Assembly (NCBI GenBank): GCA_964017045.1
Contig: OZ024796.1
Span: 21,909,510-21,973,509, forward strand
Direction: 5' to 3'
Source of the DNA: Omphiscola glabra
Lineage: Eukaryota > Mollusca > Gastropoda > Lymnaeidae
Length of the DNA: 64,000 nt
Part shown: in pieces, positions 1-11,700 of the stretch
How the letters are laid out: each line of letters starts with the position of its first letter
How positions within the stretch are numbered: the first letter of the stretch is position 1
The notes under the pieces: model-generated
What the model was told of the DNA's origin: nothing
The model's input: the letters and a program-made list of their open reading frames with translations, nothing else
Database searches by the model: none
Position numbers and translations under genes: made by a program

Positions 1-87
1 ACCATACAATATTATATGTAAAATATACCATTTTGCGCCCCTTTGTGGGTAGCGCCCGGGGCATGATGCCCCCCTCGCTACGCCACT
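1..87 (-). mobile_element. DNA-transposon terminus (CAGTGGCGTAGC type), cut by window edge
   Basis: Read on the minus strand from 87, it starts CAGTGGCGTAGCGAGGGGGG, a terminus common in invertebrate cut-and-paste elements. A similar start CAGTGGCGTAAGCC occurs at 63986-64000 and CAGTTGCGTAGTAAGAGGGG at about 52966. Family not resolved. Confidence 0.4.
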
Positions 88-290
88 GCAATCCAATTGA
101 CCGTTTCACAATTTTTGTGAGTATTTGTTCCAATGACAAGAGAACGGATCACTAACGGATCACTAACTGATCACTTACTGATCAGTCCAGTATTGGGAAT
201 AAATAGATCAAACAAAATTAAGTTGAGTGAATTTAAAAGTGGGGAAAAAAAAGAAAAAAAAACAAAGCTACACACTCAAATTCCCGATGA

Positions 291-384
291 GACACACGCA
301 CAACCACATCGACACACGCACAACCACATCGACACACGCACAACCACATCGACACACGCACAACCACATCGACGCACAGCCACA
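291..384. repeat. Minisatellite, 20 bp x 4.5
   Basis: Unit GACACACGCACAACCACATC, nearly identical copies; in patched intron 5. Confidence 0.9.
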
Positions 385-427
385 TAATAGCATCCACATC
401 TATTATCCACAATACAGATTTGAGAGC

Positions 428-569
428 AACCATTATCTTTGAAGAACAACCATGATCTTTGAATGACAACCATGATCTTTGAAGGACAACCATGATCTTT
501 GAAGGACAACCATGATCGTTGGAGAACAACCATGATCTTTGGAGAACAACCATGATCTTTGAAGGACAA
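428..569. repeat. Minisatellite, 20 bp x 7
   Basis: Unit CAACCATGATCTTTGAAGGA with a few substitutions. Followed by G tracts at about 601-614 and 678-687. Confidence 0.9.
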
Positions 570-779
570 CAATTTTTTGCCGTAGGGGAAATACATTCAC
601 TGGGGGGGGGGGGGTGTTAGAAAAGACAACACATATTACAATGGTGGAATGGAGAGGGAGTTGTGTCTGTTTGTTTGGGGGGGGGGGGTGTAGATTTGTG
701 TGTGGGAGTGTGTGTATATGCAAAATCGGGCACATAGATGAGACGGGCAAGGAAAAGACATGTCATATGAAGTACGAGA

Positions 780-985
780 CCAGACATGTGAAGCCATGTC
801 TGTCATTTGAGGCGAGGCATGGCATCAGCTGTCATTCACACTAAACATGTCTATAGAGCCGTCACCAACTCATGTATAGACGGCACCGCCATGCCCGTCA
901 CTCGAGGCGAGGCATGGCTTCATCTGACATTCACACTACAACATGACTCAGCGCCCTCCCCAACTCATGTATAGACGGCACCACC
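780..985. repeat. Duplicated 95-bp block next to the exon 5 donor
   Basis: About 2.2 copies of a unit containing CCAACTCATGTATAGACGGC. It stops within 15 bp of the exon 5 donor but does not include it. Confidence 0.75.
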
Positions 986-998
986 AGAGACAACTTAC

Positions 999-1096
999 CC
1001 CGTAGCGACCGGATGGTCCGGTCCCAGTAACCTTGAACCTTCCCAGAAGCAGTCGATTGGCGTTATGATCACACAAGGTAATATCCCTTCAAGTAT
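999..1096 (-). CDS. ptc: patched coding exon 5
   Basis: 98 nt from acceptor GATCGTCTCTGCAG to donor CGGG|GTAAGT, entering in phase 0 and leaving in phase 2. It encodes residues 186-217, with the hallmark [15 protein letters not shown] (192-206). No exon 6 is visible between 1 and 998, so the gene continues outside the window. Confidence 0.95.
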
Positions 1097-1867
1097 CTGC
1101 AGAGAGACGATCAATAAATCAATGAGTCACGACATGATGTATACAGCCTAATAGCATATCAGCACCTGATAACATACTAAGTAGCCAATCACATGACAAT
1201 ATGTGAGTAGACATAGTAGTAGTAGTCTTAGAATTATAATTATATTAGTGTTATTAGTGGGATACTCTGCTATGGGCGGTCTAGTAGGAGATACGCTGTT
1301 CTGAGTTCCTGTGTCATGTCACGTGGTGTACGTGACATATCACGTGGCCTATGTGAAATGTCACCTGGCTTTGGTGGCCATGCCTGCCAATGACAACTGT
1401 CACCCCTTTTTTGTGTAAAAGCTGGAGTGTGGCGAGGTCAAGGTTGGTGCTCCCCACCCCTTATGTTACGCGAGTTCTGCACACGAGGGCCATTTATATG
1501 GTGAACTGATTCCTTGTGCCATTTATATGGTGAACTGACTCCTTGTGACATTTATATGGTGAACTGACTCCTTGTGCCTTTTATATGGTGAACTGACTCC
1601 TTGTGCCATTTATACGGGTACTGTGAGAAAATTAGCCGATTGTTGCCAGTACGGATGAGGGTGAGGGTGTGAACCACCCGTCCAAAAACTGGATGATGGA
1701 TCAGTCATCTAGATAGATCGTAACAGAGCGTTATACACTGTTGAAAGGCTTGCCGTAATCGGGTCGGAGGTTGGGTGTCGGAAGTAGGGGGGTTTATGTG
1801 AATGGATCAAGACATGTTAGGGTCATTAATTAAGGAAAGTTGTAACTGAGAGAAAACAAACAAGGAG

Positions 1868-1908
<41 letters not shown>

Positions 1909-1937
1909 TAAGAGAGAGAGGGGGAGAAAGAGAGAGA

Positions 1938-1987
<50 letters not shown>

Positions 1988-2185
1988 AAGAGAGAGAGAG
2001 AAAAAGAGAGAAAGAATCAGTACTTACAGAATATGAGAGAGGGAGAATAAGTACTTACAGAATATGAGAGAGAGATGGAATCAGTACTTACAGAATATGA
2101 GAGAGAGAGAGAGAGAGGGAATCAGTACTTACAGAATATGAGAGAGATAGAGAGAGAGAGAAGGAATCAGTACTTACAGAAGGAG

Positions 2186-2218
<33 letters not shown>

Positions 2219-2546
2219 TAAGAGAGAGAGGGGGAGAAAGAGAGAGAGTGAGAGAGAAAGAGAGAGAGAACGAGAGAGAGAAAGAGAGAAAGAATCAGTA
2301 CTTACAGAATATGAGAGAGGGAGAATAAGTACTTACAGAATATGAGAGAGAGATGGAATCAGTACTTACAGAATATGAGAGAGAGAGAGAGAGAGGGAAT
2401 CAGTACTTACAGAATATGAGAGAGATAGAGAGAGAGAGAGAGAGAGGGAATCAGTACTTACAGAATATGAGAGAGAGAGAGGGAATCAGTACTTACAGAA
2501 TTTGAGAGAGATAGAGAGAGAGAGAGAGGGAATCAGTACTTACAGA

Positions 2547-2577
<31 letters not shown>

Positions 2578-2734
2578 GGAATCAGTACTTACAGAATATG
2601 AGAGAGAGAGAGGGAATCAGAATTTGAGAGAGGGAGAATAAGTACTTACAGAATATGAGAGAGAGATGGAATCAGTACTTACAGAATATGAGAGAGAGAG
2701 AGAGAGAGAGAGGGAATCAGTACTTACAGAATAT

Positions 2735-2765
<31 letters not shown>

Positions 2766-5700
2766 GGAATCAGTACTTACAGAATATGAGAGAGATAGAG
2801 AGAGAGAGGGAATCAGTACTTACAGAATATGAGAGAGATAGAGAGAGAGGGAATCAGTACTTACAGAATACGAGAGAGAGGGAATCAGTATTTACAGAAT
2901 ACGAGAGAGATAGAGAGAGAGGGAATCAGTATTTACAGAATATGAGAGAGAGAGAGAGGGAATCAGTACTTACAGAGTACGAGAGGGAGAGAGAGACCGA
3001 GTACTTACAGAGTACGAGAGAAAGACTGAGTACTTACAGAGTACGAGAGAGAGACTGAGTTCTTACAGAGTACGAGAGAGGGAGAGAGAGAGAGAGAGAG
3101 ACTGAGTACTTACAGAGTCCACAATGAATTGTTCTGTGGTAGGAAACTGAGCTGTGTAACAAATCTCTCTAAATCCCCAAGTTCTGGGGAGATAAATCAG
3201 AGAACAAGTATGTTTAACATGTGAAACAACTGGCAACACCACAACTACAAGGTCAAACAATAGTTTTTAAAGAAGATGTCAGAAATTTTTCAATTTTGAC
3301 ATTTAAAAATGTAGAAAATTTCAATTTGGAAATTTATTAAGGAAGACATTTAGACTTTTTTTGTTGCTTGAAAAGCACCCCATCTCTTTTAGCCCAAATC
3401 TGCCAGTACTTACAGTCCATCTATATCCACCTTGATCTTGGTGGCTGCCAGCACCGCCTGGTAGTGGAGCGTGACAGAATCCATGTTCAGCAGACTAATT
3501 CCTTTCTTTGGCGTCTGAATGATGAGCTCATAGCTCGTGCCACTGCCGACGCCGATTGTGTCCTTGACGTAGTTCAGTTCCTTCTCGAGCCGTCCGCCCT
3601 CTGAGAGAGCGAAAAAGAAACAAACACGTGACAATCACTACACTCGTTAGTAAATGAACACATGCAACCAATATAGTTACACCTCGATCATTAATACAAA
3701 ATGTTACAATCATTAATACAAAATGTTACAATCATTCATGTAGTTCGTCCTTCGGGCGCGACTTGAGAAGCAAATTCGACTTGTACTTTGTTGTGAGGGA
3801 AAGAGAGTTGCTCCATTGTCAAGACTATCTGTTCCAATGGCAAGACTATCTGTTCCAATGGCAAGACTATCTGTTCCAATGGCAAGACTATCCGTTCCAA
3901 TGGCAAGACTATCCGTTCCAATGGCAAGACTATCTGTTCCAATGGCAAGACTATCTGTTCCAATGGCAAGACTATCTGTTCCAATGGCAAGACTATCTGC
4001 TCCAATGGCAAGACTATCTGTTCCAATGGCAAGACTATCTGTTCCAATGGCAAGACTATCTGTTCCAATGGCAAGACTATCTGTTCCAATGGCAAGACTA
4101 TCTGTTCCAATGGCAAGACTATCTGTTCCAATGGCAAGACTATCTGTTCCAATGGCAAGACTATCTGTTCCAATGGCAAGACTATCCGTTCCAATGGCAA
4201 GACTATCCGTTCCAATGGCAAGACTATCCGTTCCAATGGCAAGACTATCCGTTCCAATGGCAAGACTATCTGTTCCAATGGCAAGACTATCTGTTCCAAT
4301 GGCAAGACTATCTGTTCCAATGGCAAGACTATCTGTTCCAATGGCAAGACTATCTGTTCCAATGGCAAGACTATCTGTTCCAATGGCAAGACTATCTGTT
4401 CCAATGGCAAGACTATCTGTTCCAATGGCAAGACTATCTGTTCCAATGGCAAGACTATCTGTTCCAATGGCAAGACTATCTGTTCCAATGGCAAGACTAT
4501 CTGTTCCAATGGCAAGACTATCTGTTCCAATGGCAAGACTATCTGTTCCAATGGCAAGACTATCTGCTCCATTGTCAAGACTATCTGTTCCAATGGCAAG
4601 ACTATCTGTTCCAATGGCAAGACTATCTGCTCCATTGTCAAGACTATCTGTTCCAATGGCAAGACTTGTTCAAGCCGACTGGAATGGGTGGATGACCACC
4701 AGCAGTGTTTCCGGTGTCTCTTCGTGAAGGAGTCGTCGAAGGAGTCGTCGGAATTTATGTGTCATTGTCATACCGCCTACGGGACTCCATCTCCGGGTTT
4801 GATTTTCAGAGTTTGCCTTTTCTTAGATGGGGGGGGGGGGGGGTGCCCTACGATGGTAACTCATTCAATGAGTAGCCGGCATGGAGCCAACGGTGACTTT
4901 TAACACATATGACCCACAGCGTATATATACTCTGCTAAAGTTAAAAGTCGTGCCTCGATGGTCCAGTACATTTAGCCAGATAGCCTTTTACAGGTAGTAA
5001 TGTCCCCAAGGTCCAGTTAGTCGGTCTACCGTCTTGTCGGTGAGATAAAACATTATCCGTGTCTGCAGCTGCATAAATTGCATCGAGGGGAAGGCACCGG
5101 GACATTGCCTGGGGGAAACTTAGTCATGAATTTATACAGGTACAAAGTGAACAGTCATCTTCGATACCAAGGGTGCAGGGGTCGCCGGTCTACCATGTGG
5201 AGTTCGCACTTACAAGTGGCTGGCTTATTACATGTTATGACTTAACACACTATTACATAATACAACTTGGTGGCATCGTGATGTAAGTGTTCTTCAATTA
5301 AATCCCCGGGTGCAAGAACACGTAGAGCAGTGGCTCTCAACCTTCTTAATGCCGTGACCCCTTTAATACAGTTACTCCGTGTTGTGGCGACCCCCCCTCC
5401 CCCCAGCCACAAAATTATTTTCGATGCCACTTCATAACTGTAGAGTTAATGTGTTTTCCGATGGTCTTAGGCGACCCTGGGACAACACTGCCCTTTGACA
5501 TAGTACAACACTGCCCTTTGGCATCATACAACACTGCCCTTTGACATAGTACAACACTGCCCTTTGGCATCATACAACACTGCCCTTTGACATAGTACAA
5601 CACTGCCCTTTGGCATCATACAACATTGAAATACAGATTCCAGTATAAAGCGCCGGGAATCAGACAAAGAACAGAACAGACAAAGTTCTCGTGATACAGA

Positions 5701-8700
5701 CAAAGTTCTCGCGATACAGACAAGGTTCTCTCTATACTGACATCCCAATCGCAGAAATATACCCCCCCCCTTTCCCCAAATTATTCCCCAGTTGTAGGAA
5801 TATGTCACTCGAGCCAAGCTCGCTTTTTGTCTAATCAAATACACCGAATGACACGGGCGCTCTCTGAACATAAAAGCCACGAGCACTTGGCCCCTGGCTT
5901 GAAACAGAAGGACTAGGGTGTTGCCCTTTATTGGGGCGGGCGATAAGGGTGAGGGCGCCGGGAAAGAATGCAGGAGGCGTAGATGAGATATTGTGTTCGT
6001 TGTTGTCTTAAGCGATCTAGAAATATCACTGGGTGTAAATAGGTCCTAAGGGGTATGTGATCTTAGGGGATATGTGGGGGTTAAAATGTAAGGCGTAAGG
6101 TGAGACGACTATGTGGATGTTGGATCAAGGTGACTGGTTGAGTAGATACAGGGTGAGGTGGTTATGTGTATAACCAGGTGGTTAGGTTATGATGAGGTGG
6201 TCTGGTGTATAACGAGGGGGTCTGGTGTATGACGAGGTGGTCTGGTGTATGACGAGGTGGTCTGGTGTATGACGAGGTGGTCTGGTGCATGACGAGGGGG
6301 TCTGGTGTATGATGAGTTGGTCTGGTGTATGATGAGGTGGTCTGGTGTATGACGAGGTGGTCTGGTGCATGATGAGGTGGTCTGGTGCATGACGAGGTGG
6401 TCTGGTGCATGACGAGGTGGTCTGGTGCATGATGAGGTGGTCTGGTGTATGATGAGGTGGTCTGGTGTATGACGAGGTGGTCTGGTGTATGACGAGGTGG
6501 TCTGGTGTATGACGAGGTGGTCTGGTGCATGACGGGTGGGCGACGATGACACACAAATCTATCGGTCAGCTACAGCTGGTCAGATAAAAGAATGCCCAGG
6601 CCACGATTACATTCGCAATGAAAAGTCCGGATCCTTAAATAGCAGACGTAGCCGAAAACGAGAAGTGTTGAGGGTAAGTATTAGTAGATGGATGCAGCCA
6701 TTGAGACGGTCAGCAATACCACAGGGCATTTCCAAGGTGGTATCCTTTACATCTGTGTGAGTGGTCGAAACCAGAATATGACTTAAAACTTGTGGGCTGA
6801 TTTTCAAATCCTGGCAGCACACCAAGCTCGGATGGTGGCACCTCTAATAGAAGGAATCAACTTCACCAAGTCAACCCAGGCCGAATGGCAATTCCTCTAG
6901 TAGAAGGAATCAACTTCACAAAGTCCCCCAGGCCGAATGGCAGTTCCTCTATTAGAAGGAATCACCTTCACAAAGTCCCCCAGGCCGAATGGCAGTTCCT
7001 CTAATAGAAGGAATAAAATTCACAAAGTCAACCCAGACCGAATGGCAGTGCACTCAATGAAGATTCAGCAGGTCTCTCGTGCCAGGATGCATAAGTCCAG
7101 TAGATGCTCCTTCAATGCACCACGCTAAAGGCACAACAACCTTCGGTGCACCAGCTGTGTGTTGAAGGGCACAACAAACCTTCGGTGCACCAGCTGTGTG
7201 TTGAAGGGCACAACAAACCTTCGGTGCACCAGCTGTGTGTTGAAGGGCACAACAAACCTTCGGTGCACCAGCTGTGTGTTGAAGGGCACAACAACCTTCG
7301 GTGCACCAGCTGTGTGTTGAAGGGCACAACAACCTTCGGTGCACCAGCTGTGTGTTAAAGGTACTGTTGACTGAGGAATAACCCCTTTTCCATAAAACAC
7401 CGCACAGCGTCTCTTTTAACCCACACCATTTTCTCTTAAACCCACACGATTTTCTCTTTAACCCACACCATTTTCTCTTTTAACCACACCATTTTCTCTT
7501 TAACCCACACCATTTTCTCTTTTAACCACACCATTTTCTCTTTAACCACACCATTTTCTCTTTTAACCACACCATTTTCTCTTTTAACCACACCATTTGC
7601 TCTTTTAACCACACCATTTGCTCTTTTAACCACACCATTTTCTCTTTTAACCACACCATTTTCTCTTTTAACCACAACATTTGCTCTTTTAACCACACCA
7701 TTTTCTCTTTTAACCACACCATTTTCTCTTTTAACCACACCATTTTCTCTTTAAACCACACCATTCTCTCTTTACACCACGCCATTTTCTCTTTAACCCA
7801 CAACATTTTCTCTTTTAACCACACCATTTTCCTTTTAAACCACACCATTTTCCTTTCAAACCACACCATTTTCCTTTCAAACCACACCATTTTCCTTTCA
7901 AACCACACCATTTTCCTTTCAAACCACACGATTTTCCTTTCAAACCACACTCACAGCATTTTCCCTTCATTATTTCCATTTTGCACTCGCAAAATAATGT
8001 TAAAAAATAGGTTGTCGTGGATACACGAAAGCTCCATTATAAAATTATTGAAACTCTCTCCAGAACTGACTCTGGTATATTCAAAGTATTTTTATACAAT
8101 TTACATCATTTAAGTTTCAAATAAATTCACGGCAGCAAATGAAACAACACTACTCATTTTCTCACTACAAACAAGGCCAGGGGTTCTCAACAATTGATCC
8201 AGGGAACCCTTGAAGGCCCATCAGTAGATGTCAAGGGAGTCCGCGAGCGAGATTTTCTTTTGTTATTTCATTATGCATTTAAATACTTTATTTTAATAAA
8301 GGGCTATGAGGCGTTGACCTAAATGACAAAGGGGTCCTTTGTCTTTAACACGCAAAAAGTTTAGAACCTTGAGCTAGGTCAAGAAGACACAATTACAATC
8401 ATTCCAAACGTTTACCCAATTCTTCCCGACCCCCCTCCTCCCTCCTTACGCCCACGCCGCTGTCTGGACTTGCCCGTTCGCCACCCACCTGGCAGCGACA
8501 AGGCATATATCATCACTGAATTAAAAAGAAAAGGCGTAAACCTTATTTAGTTGCAGACCTCGACGGAGGCCCGCCGCCATCTTGCTTTCTGCCACCATTC
8601 AGTTTATGAAAGCGAATAAAAACACAAAAAAGGTGAGAGTGGGTGAGCAGATGAGCGTGAGGGGGTGGGTGGGCGGGGGACAGGTGAGAGAGAGGGAGTT

Positions 8701-11700
8701 AGTTCGGAGGGCAGGTGAATCTAATTTCAACTGTCTCACTGATGCACAGCGTGATGACGTAATAGAGGTTCAACTCAGAACCATGCGCCTATGTTGTCAT
8801 ATAACTTCATTAGCACTTATAGTCCATGGGGGGGGGGGGTGGAAGTAGAGAAATGGCTGACCATTATGTAACAGATATCATTAAAAAGGCTAATGTGCTG
8901 TTGTGGTCCCTTTATTGGGAGTCACTTCCCTTTGTTTATGATAGATTTAGGGTTCGGGTTAGGGTGAGCGACAGAGGGACCAGTAGCGTGCAATAACCAT
9001 TAAAAATATTATGCTGCTCTATAAAAGGATTTTTTTTTGGGGGGGGGGGGGGGGTTTACAGAAAATATGAAATTATCAGCCCAAAGAAAGATTTAACTAC
9101 TTAGATAACGCGCCAATGATTGGTGTACAATATTTTTATTGAAACTCATTACTCCCAATATTTTCTTTCTTTATTCAACTAGGGATACTTTCTCGATTTC
9201 TTTCTTTCTCTATTTCCCCCCCCCCCCCACGTTTCTCAGTTCCTAAATCTCTCGCGTATATGCTACGCCGCTGTAACCCCCTCCCCCCCCCACTGCGCCA
9301 CTGAACCCCATCCTCTTGGTAAAAGATGTCGACTTGGTGTAAATGGCTGAGTTTACAATGTATTAGCGAGTCATGCCATGCCGTACAAGTCAGGAGGCTG
9401 GATGGAGAACATGAGCTCTGTGTAACATTGGCAAGTAGGGTAGGTTTTGTTGGTGGAGAGTCAGAGAGGAAGAAAGAGAGAGAGAGAGGGGTGTGAGATA
9501 GAAGGAGAGAGGGGGGTGACATAGAGGATTTCAGCGAGTCAAAGACAGAAAGAAGTGGGAGAGAAGAGAGTAGGGGAGCTAGAAAGAGAAGTGAGGAATC
9601 CGGAGGGGTGAGAGAGGAAGTGGAGAGCGTTGAAAAAGTAAGGATATGATGAGATGCTGAGCGAGGTGTTGTTTGAAAACTTGTAGTTTCGTTCTGAAAG
9701 TGTCCGTTTATATATTCGATGAGATCAAGTTTCATTTTCAGACTAATTACAACGTACAATCAAAGACTAAATACAAGGTAGACAGACGTAGGACATATAT
9801 ACGACTGGCGTAGACTTGCGTAGAAAGGTAGTAGATACGACTGCATTAGACAGGCGTAGGAAATAGATACGACTGGCGTAGACAGGTGGCATATACGACT
9901 GTACGACTACTAGACAGACGTAGGACATGGATACGACTAGACGATATTTTAATCAATAAAAAAAAAAAACCTCGAATCATATCAAATGAGGGGGGGGGGG
10001 GGGGGCGGCCTTACATTTAAATGTCTGCATTGTATTATTTGACTTCCACACAAAGAAGAATTCTGATAATAAAATTCTGCCAAACATTGTCGCAGCGTTG
10101 AGTCCCTGCTGGCAGTCCTTCAGTTTCAAGGCATCGTGATGCTTGATCACAAACCTGGTAAGAAATCTGGCTCGGTAATGAGGTCAACCATTACCCGACG
10201 GTGACGAATGTCAACAAACGGCAGCTCCTCATGTTTGACCACACGAAGACGCACGTCATGCAATGTTTGCCACCTGGTGGTAGAGAGTGCGCGCGGATTA
10301 CGACGCCCGTCGTTACGAGCGGATATTCGGTAACGACGGGCGCACGTCATCGCAGGTGCAACAGGTGGTGGGGGTGGTGGTGGAGGTTAGACCCTTAAAG
10401 CCGGTGATGTAAGGGTTGAGTTCAATTCACTTTAGCGCGGCGTTTCAAAAGCGAGGTGTTAGAAATTGACAGCTACCAAATTCTTTAACGATGAATCAAC
10501 GACCAAAAAAAACTAAAATCGTAAAATATCATCTCAAAATCGTTCAATACATTATCTTAAAAGTAAAAAAAATTAAAACCAAACATACAGTATATAAAAT
10601 GTGTACACCCTAAAATCGTACATTGTACGCCAAAATCTCACAACACCCCCATCCCCCCAAAATCACACACACAGCAAAGAAAAGCCCCAGATCAGTGACG
10701 ACACATGACCTTTGACCTAAAATGTTATGGCGATTATGTTTGTTAAGTTGGAAAAGGAATTTTGCAAAAAAAGCGCAGAATCAGTAATGATTTACATGAA
10801 AAAAAAATTGGAATTATTATCTTGACACGGTTGCACTGGTGTTAATAGCACTCTTTTGTTTGAATGCCAACAATTTTTGTAGTTCATAAGACATAGAAAG
10901 TTGGGGAAAATGAAGAGTAAAAAAGCCCACAAAAGTAGAGAAAAGTAATTAAATTGGGAAAACTATCAATATTTCTAACCCTCGAAGTCAGCTCAATACA
11001 GATTTTGGGATGCGGGTAACCGAGACACGACTGGCGATGACGCTGAGATTCTGCGAGCGTTTCACAACTTGGCATCTCCACACACACACAAGCACGCACA
11101 CACACGAGGCCGGTGACTGCCTTGTTGCATGTCATTATTCTGTCTAATGAAATCTGAGTGGCGTGAACACGAGAGGGTGCGTGACCCGCGGGCCTTTTCG
11201 TGTGTGTGACAAGCTTACCTTACGCTGGTCGTTACAATACAGTTTTCTAATAGAGGGACAGGGGTCAACAATAATTTAAGAAGAAAGAAATACGGTGTTT
11301 AAAAAATATATATAATTTTAGTGCTATTATTTTTTAAAAATGTTTATTTAATTATTTGTATTATTTTTTGTTGGGATGGGGACAGGGCGAGGGGGTAAAC
11401 AAAATTGGTACACGACACGTGCATGAAATATACTACAGCTTTTGAAAGTTTTAAAACGGCATAGCGTTACGACCGACGCCCTTACGAGAGATTAGCCAGA
11501 ATGACGTAGTAGGTCCATCGTGAATAAATTGCAAGCAGTTCAGTGTTTACATTAAGGGTCATGTCATGTCGTCCATCAACATCCAAAACTACACTGACCG
11601 AGTCAGACTGGCCAGACATGAGTCGGTGGCACCGAAGTCAAATCGACTATAATCATTAATTTCAAATCTCTTTTGGTTGGTACAACAATGAATGTAAGAT

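Noticed and set aside
1..998. Patched exon 6
   Set aside because: No minus-strand frame shows the expected continuation after exon 5; the exon must lie beyond the window.
3736..4727. Three open frames of about 300 codons on both strands (WQDYLFQ, LPLEQIV, MARLSVP repeats)
   Set aside because: The 21-bp unit keeps all frames open. It lies inside patched intron 2.
8940..8970. Interstitial telomeric repeat
   Set aside because: Only two or three imperfect TTAGGG words (TTAGGGTTCGGGTTAGGG); too short.
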